In this document: positions 53,782-61,707 of the stretch, in pieces
Layout of the letters: each line of letters opens with the position of its first letter
Numbering within the stretch: the stretch's first letter is position 1
Assembly: GCF_030403745.1 (NCBI RefSeq)
Contig: NZ_JAQMWP010000006.1
Span: forward strand, 62,001-126,000
Origin: Streptomyces sp. S.PB5
Lineage (GTDB): Bacteria; Actinomycetota; Actinomycetes; Streptomycetales; Streptomycetaceae
Length of the DNA stretch: 64,000 nucleotides
Reading direction: 5' to 3'
Notes under the pieces: model-generated
Databases searched by the model: none
What the model saw: the letters and a program-made list of their open reading frames with translations, nothing else
What the model was told of the DNA's origin: nothing
Made by a program: the position numbers and the translations under genes

Positions 53782-54702
53782 ATGTCCATAGCGAGACGTG
53801 TCACCGTGCGCCGCCTGCTGGGGACGGGCGCCGCGACGCTCGCCCTCTGCGCCTCGGGCGCATCCGCCGCGTGGGCCACCGGGCCCGGCGGCGACGGCTG
53901 GAACCACGGCGGTACCTACAAGCCCGGCACGGGCGCGGGTACGGAGACCGGAACCGACCGCTGCCAGTTCTCCCTCGACGGGACCGGCTTCTTCGACTCG
54001 GTCAAGGTCGACGACCAGAACCTGAAGCCGACCGAGGACGGCAAGGTCCACATCAAGGTCCGCGCGGCCCAGGACGCGGCCACCTGCACGGCCTCGCTCG
54101 CCTCCTACATCGCCCACGGTCCGACCTTCGAGACCTCCGGCGAGCAGGTCTTCGTCGACTTCGACACCGTGACCGTCAAGCCGGGCCAGACCGACTCCCT
54201 CGACATCGCGGTGCCGGACGCCGGCTGCTTCGCACAGATCGACCTCTACCGCGGCGCCACGAAGTTCGACGGGAACCTGGACGCCAATGACGGCTTCACC
54301 CACGGCGACCTGCCCAAGGGCCCGGACCGCCCGGTCATCAAGGACAAGCTGATCGCGGCCTGGAACGGCGGCACGAAGGACTGCACGAAGACGCAGACCA
54401 CGCCCCCGCCCGCCGAGTCGACGCCCCCGGCGTCCGAGTCGACCCCGCCGGCCTCGGAGTCCACGCCCCCGGCGTCGGAGTCCACGCCGCCGGCCTCCGA
54501 GACTCCTTCGACGACCAGCCCGACCCCGTCCGCCTCGGAGTCCACGACGGCTCCCGCCGCCACCCCGAACGGCGGCGGCGACCTCGCGGAGACCGGCGCC
54601 AACAGCAACACCCCGGTCATCGTCGGCGGCGCTGCGGTGCTGCTGGTGGGCGGCGCGGGCATCGTCCTGGCGACGCGCAAGCGCAAGGCGACGCGCGCGT
54701 AA
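53782..54702 (+). CDS. LAxTG-anchored (class E sortase) surface protein
   Basis: A 306-residue cell-wall protein: twin-Arg-like or Sec signal peptide (RRLLGTGAATLALCASGASAAWA), a beta-rich domain, then a Pro/Ser/Glu repeat (four to five ESTPPAS units at about residues 208-240) and the sorting signal LAETG at about 275, followed by a hydrophobic helix and RKRK. Class E sortases of Streptomyces cleave LAxTG between T and G and join it to peptidoglycan; such substrates include chaplins and other aerial-growth proteins, but this protein's core domain is not one I recognise. ATG at 53782. Confidence 0.9.
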   Translation: MSIARRVTVRRLLGTGAATLALCASGASAAWATGPGGDGWNHGGTYKPGTGAGTETGTDRCQFSLDGTGFFDSVKVDDQNLKPTEDGKVHIKVRAAQDAATCTASLASYIAHGPTFETSGEQVFVDFDTVTVKPGQTDSLDIAVPDAGCFAQIDLYRGATKFDGNLDANDGFTHGDLPKGPDRPVIKDKLIAAWNGGTKDCTKTQTTPPPAESTPPASESTPPASESTPPASESTPPASETPSTTSPTPSASESTTAPAATPNGGGDLAETGANSNTPVIVGGAAVLLVGGAGIVLATRKRKATRA

Positions 54703-54706
54703 GCCC

Positions 54707-54762
54707 CAAGGGCAGGCCCTCAAGGGCAGGCCCCCAGGGGCAGGCTCACAAGGGCAGGCAGA
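54707..54762 (+). repeat. Four 14-bp tandem units after the surface-protein gene
   Basis: caagggcaggccct, caagggcaggcccc, caggggcaggctca, caagggcaggcaga at 54707-54762. They begin 4 nt after the stop and end at the terminator hairpin. Confidence 0.85.
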
Positions 54763-54795
54763 ACGCCGGGCACTGGGCGACCAGGCCCGGCGTTC
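54761..54795 (+). terminator. Terminator of the surface-protein gene
   Basis: gaacgccggg at 54761-54770 pairs with cccggcgttc at 54786-54795. Loop of 15 nt. Confidence 0.65.
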
Positions 54796-54833
54796 GTCTT
54801 GAGGGACGCGGTGGCCGGCAGCCACCACACGCC

Positions 54834-55802
54834 CTACGCCCCCTCCACCGCCGACAGCCACAACTTCACATACCGCTCGACATCGACGTCCAACGCCACG
54901 TCCACCAGCTGGAGTTCACGCCCGCCCTCATGGATCTCCGACTCCCCGGGACGCGGCCGCCGGTCGACGACCGTCTGCCCCCGGGTCGGGCCCGGCGCGA
55001 GGGACACCTCGACAGGCAGGTTCCGCGTCCAGATACCGGCCGGATCGACCACCGCGCACACCGCACCGGCGTCCCCGAGACCGCCGTCCGGGTCGTCGCC
55101 GTCCGGGTCGGGCGACGCGGGCCGGTGAGCGAGGAGTTCACCGGCGAGCCGGGTGCCCGGTTCCTCGCTCGCGCGAAGCCGCCGTACGTCCGCCGCGGGC
55201 ACCACGACCCGGGTGAAGACATCGAGCCCGTACATGGTGATCGGCACCCCCGCGGTGAGCAAGATCGCCGCCGCCTCCGGGTCGTGCCAGACATTGAACT
55301 CCGCGACGGGCGTGGCGTTCCCGCAGGCCACCGCGCCGCCCATGAACACGATCCGCTCGATGTTGCGGACCACCTCAGGGTGGGTCCGCAGCAGCAGCGC
55401 GATGTTCGTCAGGGGCGCGGTGGGGATGAGGGTGACCGGGGTCGGGGAGGCGAGGATCTCACGCCGCAGCAGGGTCACGGCATCGACGTCGACGGACTCC
55501 CGGGACGGCGCCGGCAGCCCCGGGATGTCCCCCATCCCGTCCTCCCCGTGCACATGCCGGGCCGACCGCGCCGGCTCGATCAACGGCCGCGCCGCACCCC
55601 GCGCCACCGGGATGTCCCCGGCCCCCGCCAGCTCCAGCACCGTCAGGGTGTTGCGCACCACCCCGTCCACGTCGGTGTTCCCGGCCACGCAGGTCACCGC
55701 GCGCAGATCGAGCCCCGGGTGGCGTACGGCGAACAGCAGGGCCAGCGCGTCGTCGACACCGGTGTCGCAGTCGATGATCACGGGGATGGGCTTGGCGGTC
55801 AC
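54834..55802 (-). CDS. Nucleoside hydrolase (inosine-uridine-preferring family)
   Basis: A 322-residue enzyme that hydrolyses ribonucleosides to base and ribose. Calcium-binding motif DCDTGVDDALAL (about 11-22), TPVTLIPTAPLTNIA (about 120), EFNVWHDPEAAA (about 168-180), and GLDVFTRVVVP match the family; an unusual insert PDPDGDDPDGGLGDAGAV lies near residue 230. Cytoplasmic. GTG at 55802 follows gaaggag. It ends the minus-strand block begun by the short threonyl-tRNA synthetase, with 28 nt between that stop and this start, so the two may be co-transcribed. Confidence 0.93.
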   Translation of the reverse strand: MTAKPIPVIIDCDTGVDDALALLFAVRHPGLDLRAVTCVAGNTDVDGVVRNTLTVLELAGAGDIPVARGAARPLIEPARSARHVHGEDGMGDIPGLPAPSRESVDVDAVTLLRREILASPTPVTLIPTAPLTNIALLLRTHPEVVRNIERIVFMGGAVACGNATPVAEFNVWHDPEAAAILLTAGVPITMYGLDVFTRVVVPAADVRRLRASEEPGTRLAGELLAHRPASPDPDGDDPDGGLGDAGAVCAVVDPAGIWTRNLPVEVSLAPGPTRGQTVVDRRPRPGESEIHEGGRELQLVDVALDVDVERYVKLWLSAVEGA

Positions 55803-55830
55803 GGGGACTCCTTCCGTCGTGTGGTCGACC

Positions 55831-57051
55831 TTACGAGGCCGCCCACAGTTCGGCGCCACGAGCCGCCACGACGGCCCCCACCCGCCGCAGCAGCTCCTCC
55901 GCCGGTACGGCCCCGGGCCTGCGCCCGTCCCGCAGCCGTACGGCGGCCAGGTCGCCGTCGGCCTCCCGCGCCCCCACCACCGCGACGTACGGCACGAGCC
56001 GCGCCTCCCTGATCCGGGCGCCGAGACTCCCCTGCCCGGGCCCGGCGAGCTCGGCCCGCAGCCCGAGGTCGAGAGCCCGTCGCAGGACCCTCTCGGCCTG
56101 CTCGGTCTGCTCCTCCGCCACCGGAAGGACGACGAGCTGCACGGGCGCGAGCCACGCAGGGAACGCCCCGCCGTGCTCCTCGATGAGATGCGCGACGGCC
56201 CGCTCCACGCTGCCGATGACGCTGCGATGCACCATGACCGGGCGGTGCTTGGCGCCGTCGGGGCCGATGTAGTGCAGATCGAAGCGTTCGGGCTGGTGGA
56301 AGTCGATCTGCACGGTGGACAGGGTGGACTCGCGTCCGGCACGGTCGGCGATCTGCACGTCGATCTTCGGCCCGTAGAAGGCGGCTTCGCCCTCGACGGC
56401 CTCGTACTCGACGCCCGCGCCCGCCAGCACCTGTTCGAGGAGTGCGGTGGCCCGCCGCCACAGCTCCGGGTCGGCCACGTACTTGTTGCCCTCCCCCGGC
56501 AGGGACAGCCGGTAGCGGGCGGCCCGGATGCCGAGGTCGGCGTAGGCGCGGCGGATGAGGCCGAGGGCGGCGCGGGCCTCGTCGACGGCCTGGTCGAGGG
56601 TGCAGAAGATATGGGCGTCGTTGAGCTGGATGGCCCGGACCCGGGTGAGCCCGCCCAGCACACCCGACAGCTCGGACCGGTACATGCCGCCCAACTCGGC
56701 GATCCTCAACGGCAGTTCGCGATAACTGTGCGACCGGGACCGGTAGATCAGGGCGTGATGCGGACAGAGACTGGGCCGCAGGACGACCTCCTCGGCGCCG
56801 AGTTTCATCGGCGGGAACATGTCCTCGCTGTAGTGGTCCCAGTGCCCCGAGATCTCGTACAGCTCCCGCTTCCCCAGCACGGGCGAGTACACATGCCGGT
56901 ACCCGGCCCGTCGCTCGGCCTGCCGGACGTACTCCTCCAGGGTGTGCCGTACAACCGCCCCGTCCGGGAGCCAGTACGGCAGCCCCGCGCCCATCAGCGG
57001 GTCGGTGTCGAACAGATCGAGCTCGCGGCCGAGGCGGCGGTGGTCGGACAT
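55831..57051 (-). CDS. Short threonyl-tRNA synthetase lacking TGS and editing domains
   Basis: A 406-residue enzyme; full ThrRS is about 640 to 660 residues. It contains only the catalytic and anticodon-binding domains: SDHRRLGRELDLFDTDPLMGAG opens the catalytic core, RPSLCPHHALIY (zinc ligand Cys96), TRVRAIQLNDAHIFC (motif 2, with zinc His147), PVMVHRSVIGSVERAVAHLIEE (motif 3, zinc His275), then the anticodon domain. It charges tRNA-Thr but cannot remove mis-charged Ser. It is probably a second ThrRS used under special conditions or resistant to a ThrRS inhibitor. Its start follows aggaac. A leader peptide and terminator lie upstream, so supply of Thr-tRNA probably controls it. Confidence 0.93.
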   Translation of the reverse strand: MSDHRRLGRELDLFDTDPLMGAGLPYWLPDGAVVRHTLEEYVRQAERRAGYRHVYSPVLGKRELYEISGHWDHYSEDMFPPMKLGAEEVVLRPSLCPHHALIYRSRSHSYRELPLRIAELGGMYRSELSGVLGGLTRVRAIQLNDAHIFCTLDQAVDEARAALGLIRRAYADLGIRAARYRLSLPGEGNKYVADPELWRRATALLEQVLAGAGVEYEAVEGEAAFYGPKIDVQIADRAGRESTLSTVQIDFHQPERFDLHYIGPDGAKHRPVMVHRSVIGSVERAVAHLIEEHGGAFPAWLAPVQLVVLPVAEEQTEQAERVLRRALDLGLRAELAGPGQGSLGARIREARLVPYVAVVGAREADGDLAAVRLRDGRRPGAVPAEELLRRVGAVVAARGAELWAAS

Positions 57052-57101
57052 GGTGAGTTCCTCTCGGGTCGGAACGAGAGGGCGAGCGCCACACAGCGGA
57101 A

Positions 57102-57127
57102 AACCCCGGGGCCCTCGCCCCGGGGTT
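57102..57127 (-). terminator. Attenuator terminator before the short thrS gene
   Basis: On the minus strand aaccccggggc (57127-57117), loop gagg, then gccccggggtt (57112-57102), followed by Us (complement of 57100-57103). 11-bp stem, 16 nt after the leader peptide stop and 50 nt before the thrS start. The upstream part of the leader can form a competing hairpin (57164-57169 with 57150-57155). Confidence 0.8.
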
Positions 57128-57143
57128 CGCGTCAGCTCATGGT

Positions 57144-57200
57144 TCAGCGCGCCGGGACGTGGTCCGGCGTCGTCGTGAGATACGGGTTGGCGCGCTTCAT
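57144..57200 (-). CDS. Thr-codon leader peptide of the short thrS gene
   Basis: A short ORF encoding MKRANPYLTTTPDHVPAR, 18 residues, with three successive ACG Thr codons at positions 9-11 (three Thr of eighteen). The stop is 16 nt before the terminator hairpin. tatcct at 57207-57212 on the minus strand is a likely -10, giving a nearly leaderless start at the ATG. If Thr-tRNA is scarce the ribosome would stall on the Thr codons and favour the competing hairpin, allowing transcription of thrS. This is a classic ribosome-mediated attenuator by arrangement. Confidence 0.75.
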   Translation of the reverse strand: MKRANPYLTTTPDHVPAR

Positions 57201-57336
57201 GGGGCGAGGATAGCGGCGGGGGCGGCCGGGCCACGAACGGTTTTCGGCGGGCCCGCCCACTCCTCGGCCGCAACGCCGGTAACCCATACGGCTCGCCGCG
57301 CTGGTGGCCCGCCACCCCCGACGCTCCCATGGACAC

Positions 57337-58125
57337 ATGAGCCGCCCTCTCCTCGCCGCCCTCCCCCTCGCCGCGCTGCTCGCCACGACCGCCTGCTCCG
57401 CCATCGCCACGGACAAGGCGCTCCCCGCCAAGCAGCCCAAAGCCTCCCCGACCACGGCCTCCCCGACGGCCGCCCCCTCCACCGCGCCCCCGTCCCCCAC
57501 CACGGCCCCCGCCCTCTCCCCCTCCCAGGCCCAGGCGGCCCTCGTCACCGACACCGACCTCGGTGAACCCTGGGCCCCCACCGAGGGCGCCGCCACCTGG
57601 CGCGACGGCCTCCTCAAGGCGACCACCGACGCGCCCGACTGCCAGCGCCTCCTCGACGCCCTGTACGCCGAGGAACTCTTCGGCGCGGACGCCCGCGTCA
57701 CCGCCGCGACCGGCCTCGACGACACCTGGAACGACGCCCAGCTGCACCACCAGGTCGTCGCCGACCGCCCCGCCGACGTGGACAAGACGCTGGCCTGGCT
57801 GAGGACCCTGCCGAAGAAGTGCGGGAAGTTCACGGCCGCCACCACCACCGGCGCGGTCCAGAACGCCGAGGTCACCGAGGCGGACCTGCCCGGGAATCTC
57901 GGCGACGCCCGCCAGGCGCTGCGGCTCACGATGAACGGCGAGAGCCCCGACGGCGAGCCGACCACGCTCACCTTCGACGTCGCCGCCGTACGCGTGGGCG
58001 ACGACGTACTCGTCCTCACCAACGGCGGCCTCGGTGACGTGTACGCCGAGGTCACCCGGGCGGTCGCGGAACTGGGCACCAAGCGCCTGGCGGACGTACA
58101 CAAGCAGGCCCGGGTACAGGTCTGA
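57337..58125 (+). CDS. Secreted lipoprotein of unknown function
   Basis: A 262-residue lipoprotein. Signal peptide with lipobox TTAC (Cys20), then a Pro/Thr/Ser linker of about 40 residues, then a mixed alpha/beta domain (LSPSQAQAALVTDTDLGEPWAPTEGAATWRDGLLKATTDAPDCQRLLDALYAEELFGADARV; VLVLTNGGLGDVYAEVTRAVAELGTKRL). The domain resembles PknH/LppZ-like sensor domains (two Cys for a disulfide). It probably binds a ligand at the cell surface; unknown. ATG at 57337 has no strong site. It is divergent from the short thrS leader. Confidence 0.85.
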   Translation: MSRPLLAALPLAALLATTACSAIATDKALPAKQPKASPTTASPTAAPSTAPPSPTTAPALSPSQAQAALVTDTDLGEPWAPTEGAATWRDGLLKATTDAPDCQRLLDALYAEELFGADARVTAATGLDDTWNDAQLHHQVVADRPADVDKTLAWLRTLPKKCGKFTAATTTGAVQNAEVTEADLPGNLGDARQALRLTMNGESPDGEPTTLTFDVAAVRVGDDVLVLTNGGLGDVYAEVTRAVAELGTKRLADVHKQARVQV

Positions 58126-58200
58126 CGGCGACAGCGGACCGGCGGAGTGAGCCCGCGCCCGCCGAACGGGTCGGGTGCCTGCACCGGACTGGTCGGGCGG

Positions 58201-58303
58201 TGCGCTGCTTCGCCGGAGCGATGGGGCGCGCTGCTTCGCCGGACCGACCGGGTGCGGTGCATCGCCGGACCGGCCAGGTGCGGTGCATCCGCAGATCGGG
58301 CAT
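58201..58303 (+). repeat. 26-bp imperfect tandem repeat
   Basis: Units starting at 58201, 58226, 58252 and 58278, each with a core like tgcgGtgcatcgccggaccg and period 25 to 26 bp. A fifth related copy lies near 58386. It occupies the gap between the lipoprotein stop and the convergent GAF-ANTAR gene. Confidence 0.75.
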
Positions 58304-58407
58304 GCGCACTGCCCGGACCACTCACGCACGCCACGCCCACCTGACCGCTCCCGCCCGCCCGGGCGTACCCACCCGGACCGGTCAAGTGCGGCGCATCGCC
58401 GGATCGG

Positions 58408-59166
58408 TCACCCGCCGGGAGGCCCCCGCAGGGCTTCGCTCGGGGATCCCTCCAGTACCTCGGCCGGGGTGAGCACGCGCTCCGCGAGCGCGCGGGCGAC
58501 GACCGTCATGGGCAGCCGCTTCCGCGAGGCGTGGCCGGCCAGCAGGTCGAGGGCGGCGGCGAAGGAGACGTCGGCGTACTCCGAGAGCAGCCCCTTGGCC
58601 AGCTCCACGGCCGCCTTCGCCGACAGCGCCGCCTGAAGGAGCGTCAGCAGATCGTACGGGCGCGCGTGTTCGCCCGGCCCGTGGGTCAGGGTGAGCGCGG
58701 TGACATCGCTCATGCCCTGGGCGACGACGAGGTCGGCGTCGGGCAGCACACCGCTGCGCCGGTTGGCGAGGGCGACCGCGCCGATCGCGCCGCCGTCCAG
58801 CCGCAGCGGCAGGACGTGCACGGAGACATAGCCGGCCGCGAGGGCGCCCGCCGTGTACTCGGGCCATCGGGTGCCGATGCGCAGATCGTCGGCGGTGACG
58901 GCCTCGCCGGAGCGGAAGCAGTCCACGGAGGGGCCGTCGTCCTGTTGGAGCTGGAGCAGGTCCAGTCGGCCCAGGTCGACGGCGGACGAGGACATGGTGC
59001 GCAGTTCGCCGCGCGCGTCGGACATCACCACGCCCACCGCGTCGACGGCCAGCAGGCCCAGGCAGTGCTCGCCGAGCCGGGTGAACAGATCGAGCGCGTC
59101 GTACTCCGCGCCCAGTGTGTCCGCCAGGTCGACGAAGGCCCGTGTGAGCCTCAGTTCCCGGTTCAT
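58408..59166 (-). CDS. GAF-ANTAR RNA-binding regulator 1
   Basis: A 252-residue protein: GAF domain at about 10-160 (LDLFTRLGEHCLGLLAVDAVGVVMSDARGELRTMSSS; VSVHVLPLRLDGGAIGAVALANRRSGVL), then an ANTAR helical domain (ALSAKAAVELAKGLLSEYADVSFAAALDLLAGHASRKRLPMTVVARALAE). ANTAR domains bind paired hexanucleotide RNA hairpins and prevent transcription termination in leaders. The GAF probably senses a small ligand. ATG at 59166. Two more GAF-ANTAR genes follow upstream on this strand. Confidence 0.93.
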   Translation of the reverse strand: MNRELRLTRAFVDLADTLGAEYDALDLFTRLGEHCLGLLAVDAVGVVMSDARGELRTMSSSAVDLGRLDLLQLQQDDGPSVDCFRSGEAVTADDLRIGTRWPEYTAGALAAGYVSVHVLPLRLDGGAIGAVALANRRSGVLPDADLVVAQGMSDVTALTLTHGPGEHARPYDLLTLLQAALSAKAAVELAKGLLSEYADVSFAAALDLLAGHASRKRLPMTVVARALAERVLTPAEVLEGSPSEALRGPPGG

Positions 59167-59223
59167 CCGGTCCTCCTCACGCCGCCGCCGAGGCCGGTCG
59201 TCGGCTGTCGTGCCGGGGCGTAC

Positions 59224-60894
59224 TCAGTCACGGTCGAACCTCTTCCTGTGCGAGACCACGTCACGCGCCACCTCCAGGGCGGTGCGGTTGTGCGCGAAGG
59301 CGTGCGCGCGGAGCCGGGCGAGTGCCTCTTCCGAGCCCACTCCGAGCTGCGCCATGATCATGCCGATGGCCTGGTAGACCTCGTCGTAGTCGGTGGCCAG
59401 CCCGCTCAGCCAGGGTTCGTCGCCGCCGGGGCCGTTGTCGTCTCCGTGGGGCAGCGCCATCAGGGCCACCGTGATGACGCCCGCGACGAGTTGGGCGGTG
59501 CGCAGTTCGCGGTTGGTGAGCTCTCCGGGGGTGTCGCGGTAGAGGTCGAGGGTGCCTACGCACACGGCGTCGTTGCCGAGCGGGATCGAGTACACCGCCG
59601 CCACGCCGACGGCGATCGCCTGCTGGGCGAAGACCGGCCAACGGCGGTTGTCCCGGCCCTCGGTGAGGTCCGCGGCGAGCACGGGGGCGCCGAGCCGGGC
59701 GGCGTGCAGGCAGGGCCCGTCGCCCAGGGTGGCCTGGATGTCGGCGAGCCGGGCGGCCTGATGGCTGCTCGAACTGAGCTGCACGGGAAGCCCGTTGCTA
59801 CGAAGCGACACACTCGCGCCGGTCACCGGCAGCAACGTGACTGCCACGTCGCACAGCCGCCCCGGCATCTCCGCGGGCGCCGCCCCCCGCACCCCTTCAG
59901 CGATCACGGCGGTAACCCGCGCCCGATCCCCCTCCCCGCTCGCCCCCCACCCACGCCGCTCCACCACACCCCGCCCGAACTCCAGCCCCCGCTCGGCCAC
60001 GGACTCCTGCGCCCACTCCGGCGCCACCACATCCGGCCCCCGCCCACGCTCCGCGCCCGAGCCCGACCCACGTTCCCGCTCCGCCCCCGGTTCCCCCGCC
60101 CGCTCCCCCGCCGCGCTCCGCCCGTGCTCCTGGGACCGCTGTCCCGCAGCATCCCGCCCACGCTCCACATCCGAGCCCGACCCGCGCTCCCGCTCCGCTG
60201 CCGGATCCTCCGCCCACTGCGCCGCCGAGTCCTCCGGCCCCCGCTTGCGCTCCCGCCCCGCCCCAGCCCCTTGCCCGTCCGCCACGGAGCCCGGCCCAAG
60301 CCCCTCCGTCGAACTCCGCCCGTGCTCCCGCCGCCGCTCACCTGCCTCGTCCCGCCCGCGCTCCTCATCCGGGCCCCCGCTGCGCTCTGCCGCCCAGCCC
60401 GGCCCACGCCCCTCCGTCGGGCTCCGCCCGTGCTCCCGGCGCCGTTGTCCCGCCGTATCTCGCCCTGGCTCCGTATCCGAGGACGGCCCGCGCCCCTCGA
60501 CCGACCCCCGCCGCCGCTCACCCCCCGCACCCCGCCCAGGCTCCACATCGGAGCCCAGCCCACGCTCCCGCTCCCGCTCCGCCCCCGGATCCCCCGCCCA
60601 CCCCGCCGCCGAGTCCTCCGGCCCGTGCCCGCACCCCTCCGCCGACCCCGGCCCGCACCCCTCCGCCGCCCTCGGCCCGCGCCCCCCGCCCCCATCGTCA
60701 CCGGAGTCCCCCCGACCCCGACCCTCGCCCGACTGTTCGCGCAGTTCTGGGTCGTTGCCGAGGTCGTCGTAGTGGTCGTCCCTGGGCCGCACGGCCACCG
60801 CCTCCTTCGCTCGGCGCGGCCGGTGGTCGTCCCCGGCTCCCGGCGCGGGCTCACCCGGAGCGTGGGACGGCTCGTGGCCTGCCCGCTCGCGCAC
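59224..60894 (-). CDS. GAF-ANTAR regulator 2 with long repetitive N-terminal extension
   Basis: A 556-residue protein. The C-terminal half is GAF (about 320-480: PAEMPGRLCDVAVTLLPVTGASVSLRSNGLPVQLSSSSHQAARLADIQATLGDGPC; AVCVGTLDLYRDTPGELT) and ANTAR (about 490-545: DYDEVYQAIGMIMAQLGVGSEEALARLRAHAFAHNRTALEVARDVV). The first 300 residues are imperfect Arg/Glu/Gly repeats (units like RRREHGRSPTEGRGPG and AERERGSGSDVERGRDAAGQR), probably disordered. Such an extension is unusual for GAF-ANTAR proteins, which are about 240 residues. GTG codons near residues 33 and 35 are alternative starts. If translation began near residue 300 the extension would be lost. Confidence 0.75.
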   Translation of the reverse strand: MRERAGHEPSHAPGEPAPGAGDDHRPRRAKEAVAVRPRDDHYDDLGNDPELREQSGEGRGRGDSGDDGGGGRGPRAAEGCGPGSAEGCGHGPEDSAAGWAGDPGAERERERGLGSDVEPGRGAGGERRRGSVEGRGPSSDTEPGRDTAGQRRREHGRSPTEGRGPGWAAERSGGPDEERGRDEAGERRREHGRSSTEGLGPGSVADGQGAGAGRERKRGPEDSAAQWAEDPAAERERGSGSDVERGRDAAGQRSQEHGRSAAGERAGEPGAERERGSGSGAERGRGPDVVAPEWAQESVAERGLEFGRGVVERRGWGASGEGDRARVTAVIAEGVRGAAPAEMPGRLCDVAVTLLPVTGASVSLRSNGLPVQLSSSSHQAARLADIQATLGDGPCLHAARLGAPVLAADLTEGRDNRRWPVFAQQAIAVGVAAVYSIPLGNDAVCVGTLDLYRDTPGELTNRELRTAQLVAGVITVALMALPHGDDNGPGGDEPWLSGLATDYDEVYQAIGMIMAQLGVGSEEALARLRAHAFAHNRTALEVARDVVSHRKRFDRD

Positions 60895-60900
60895 CCCCGA

Positions 60901-61707
60901 CTACCCCTCGCCCGTCGGGCGAAACGCTCCGGGACGGTCGTCGGCCCGTGATCGGCGTGGCCGCGGCGGCCGGGAGGAGGGCGGCCGCCCGGTGACGCTC
61001 TCGACGATGTCGGCGGCGAGGTCGCGCAGCTTCATGTTGCGGTTCTGCGAGGCCCGGCTGAGGAACTCGAAGGCCCGCTCGGCGCCGCAGCGCTCCTGGG
61101 ACATGAGGATGCCGAGAGCCTGGTCGATGACAGTGCGCGAGGCGATCGCGTGCTGCAGGTCGAGACTGAACTGCAGATGCCCGGCGATCTTCAGGGCGAC
61201 GCCCAGCGCGCCGGCCACATGCCCGGCGAACACGGCGGCCTCCTCCCGCACGGGCCGCGTGAAACTGCCCGGCTCGGTGGAGTACAGGTTCATCACCCCG
61301 GCCAGCTGCTGGCGCGGCGGCACCAGCGGCAGCGCGAGCATGCTGCGCAGACCGCTCTCCCGGGCGATGCCGGGAAAGTCCCCGAACCGCTCCTCCAGGT
61401 CGACGTTCTCGACATGGTGCGGGTCGCCCGTGCGCAGCGTCGCCAGACAGGGCCCGTCGCCCACGGCGTACTGCCGCTGGTCGAAACGGTCCACCAGCTC
61501 GTCGCTCGCGGCCGCCGTGTAGGGCTTGGTACGCCCCTCCGAGCCGAGGGTGATCGAGCAGTGCGCCGGGACGGGCAGCTCGCTCGCGGCGAGGGTGACG
61601 AGTTCCTTCAGGAAGTCCTCCAGCCGGTCCGCCTCCAGCAGAAGCGTCTGCAGCCGGCAGAGAAGACGCTCGCCGGGTGCCGGCCCTAGGGGTTGCGGGT
61701 CCGTCAC
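60901..61707 (-). CDS. GAF-ANTAR RNA-binding regulator 3
   Basis: A 268-residue protein. GAF at about 20-165 (LLCRLQTLLLEADRLEDFLKELVTLAASELPVPAHCSITLG; GPCLATLRTGDPHHVENVDLEERFGDFPGIARESGLRSMLALPLVP), ANTAR at about 185-240 (HAIASRTVIDQALGILMSQERCGAERAFEFLSRASQNRNMKLRDLAADIVE), then a basic disordered tail. GTG at 61707 with ggagga upstream is chosen; an ATG at 61815 would add an Arg-rich stretch. It is the first of three in a row on this strand; 7 nt to the next start suggests one operon. Confidence 0.93.
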   Translation of the reverse strand: MTDPQPLGPAPGERLLCRLQTLLLEADRLEDFLKELVTLAASELPVPAHCSITLGSEGRTKPYTAAASDELVDRFDQRQYAVGDGPCLATLRTGDPHHVENVDLEERFGDFPGIARESGLRSMLALPLVPPRQQLAGVMNLYSTEPGSFTRPVREEAAVFAGHVAGALGVALKIAGHLQFSLDLQHAIASRTVIDQALGILMSQERCGAERAFEFLSRASQNRNMKLRDLAADIVESVTGRPPSSRPPRPRRSRADDRPGAFRPTGEG

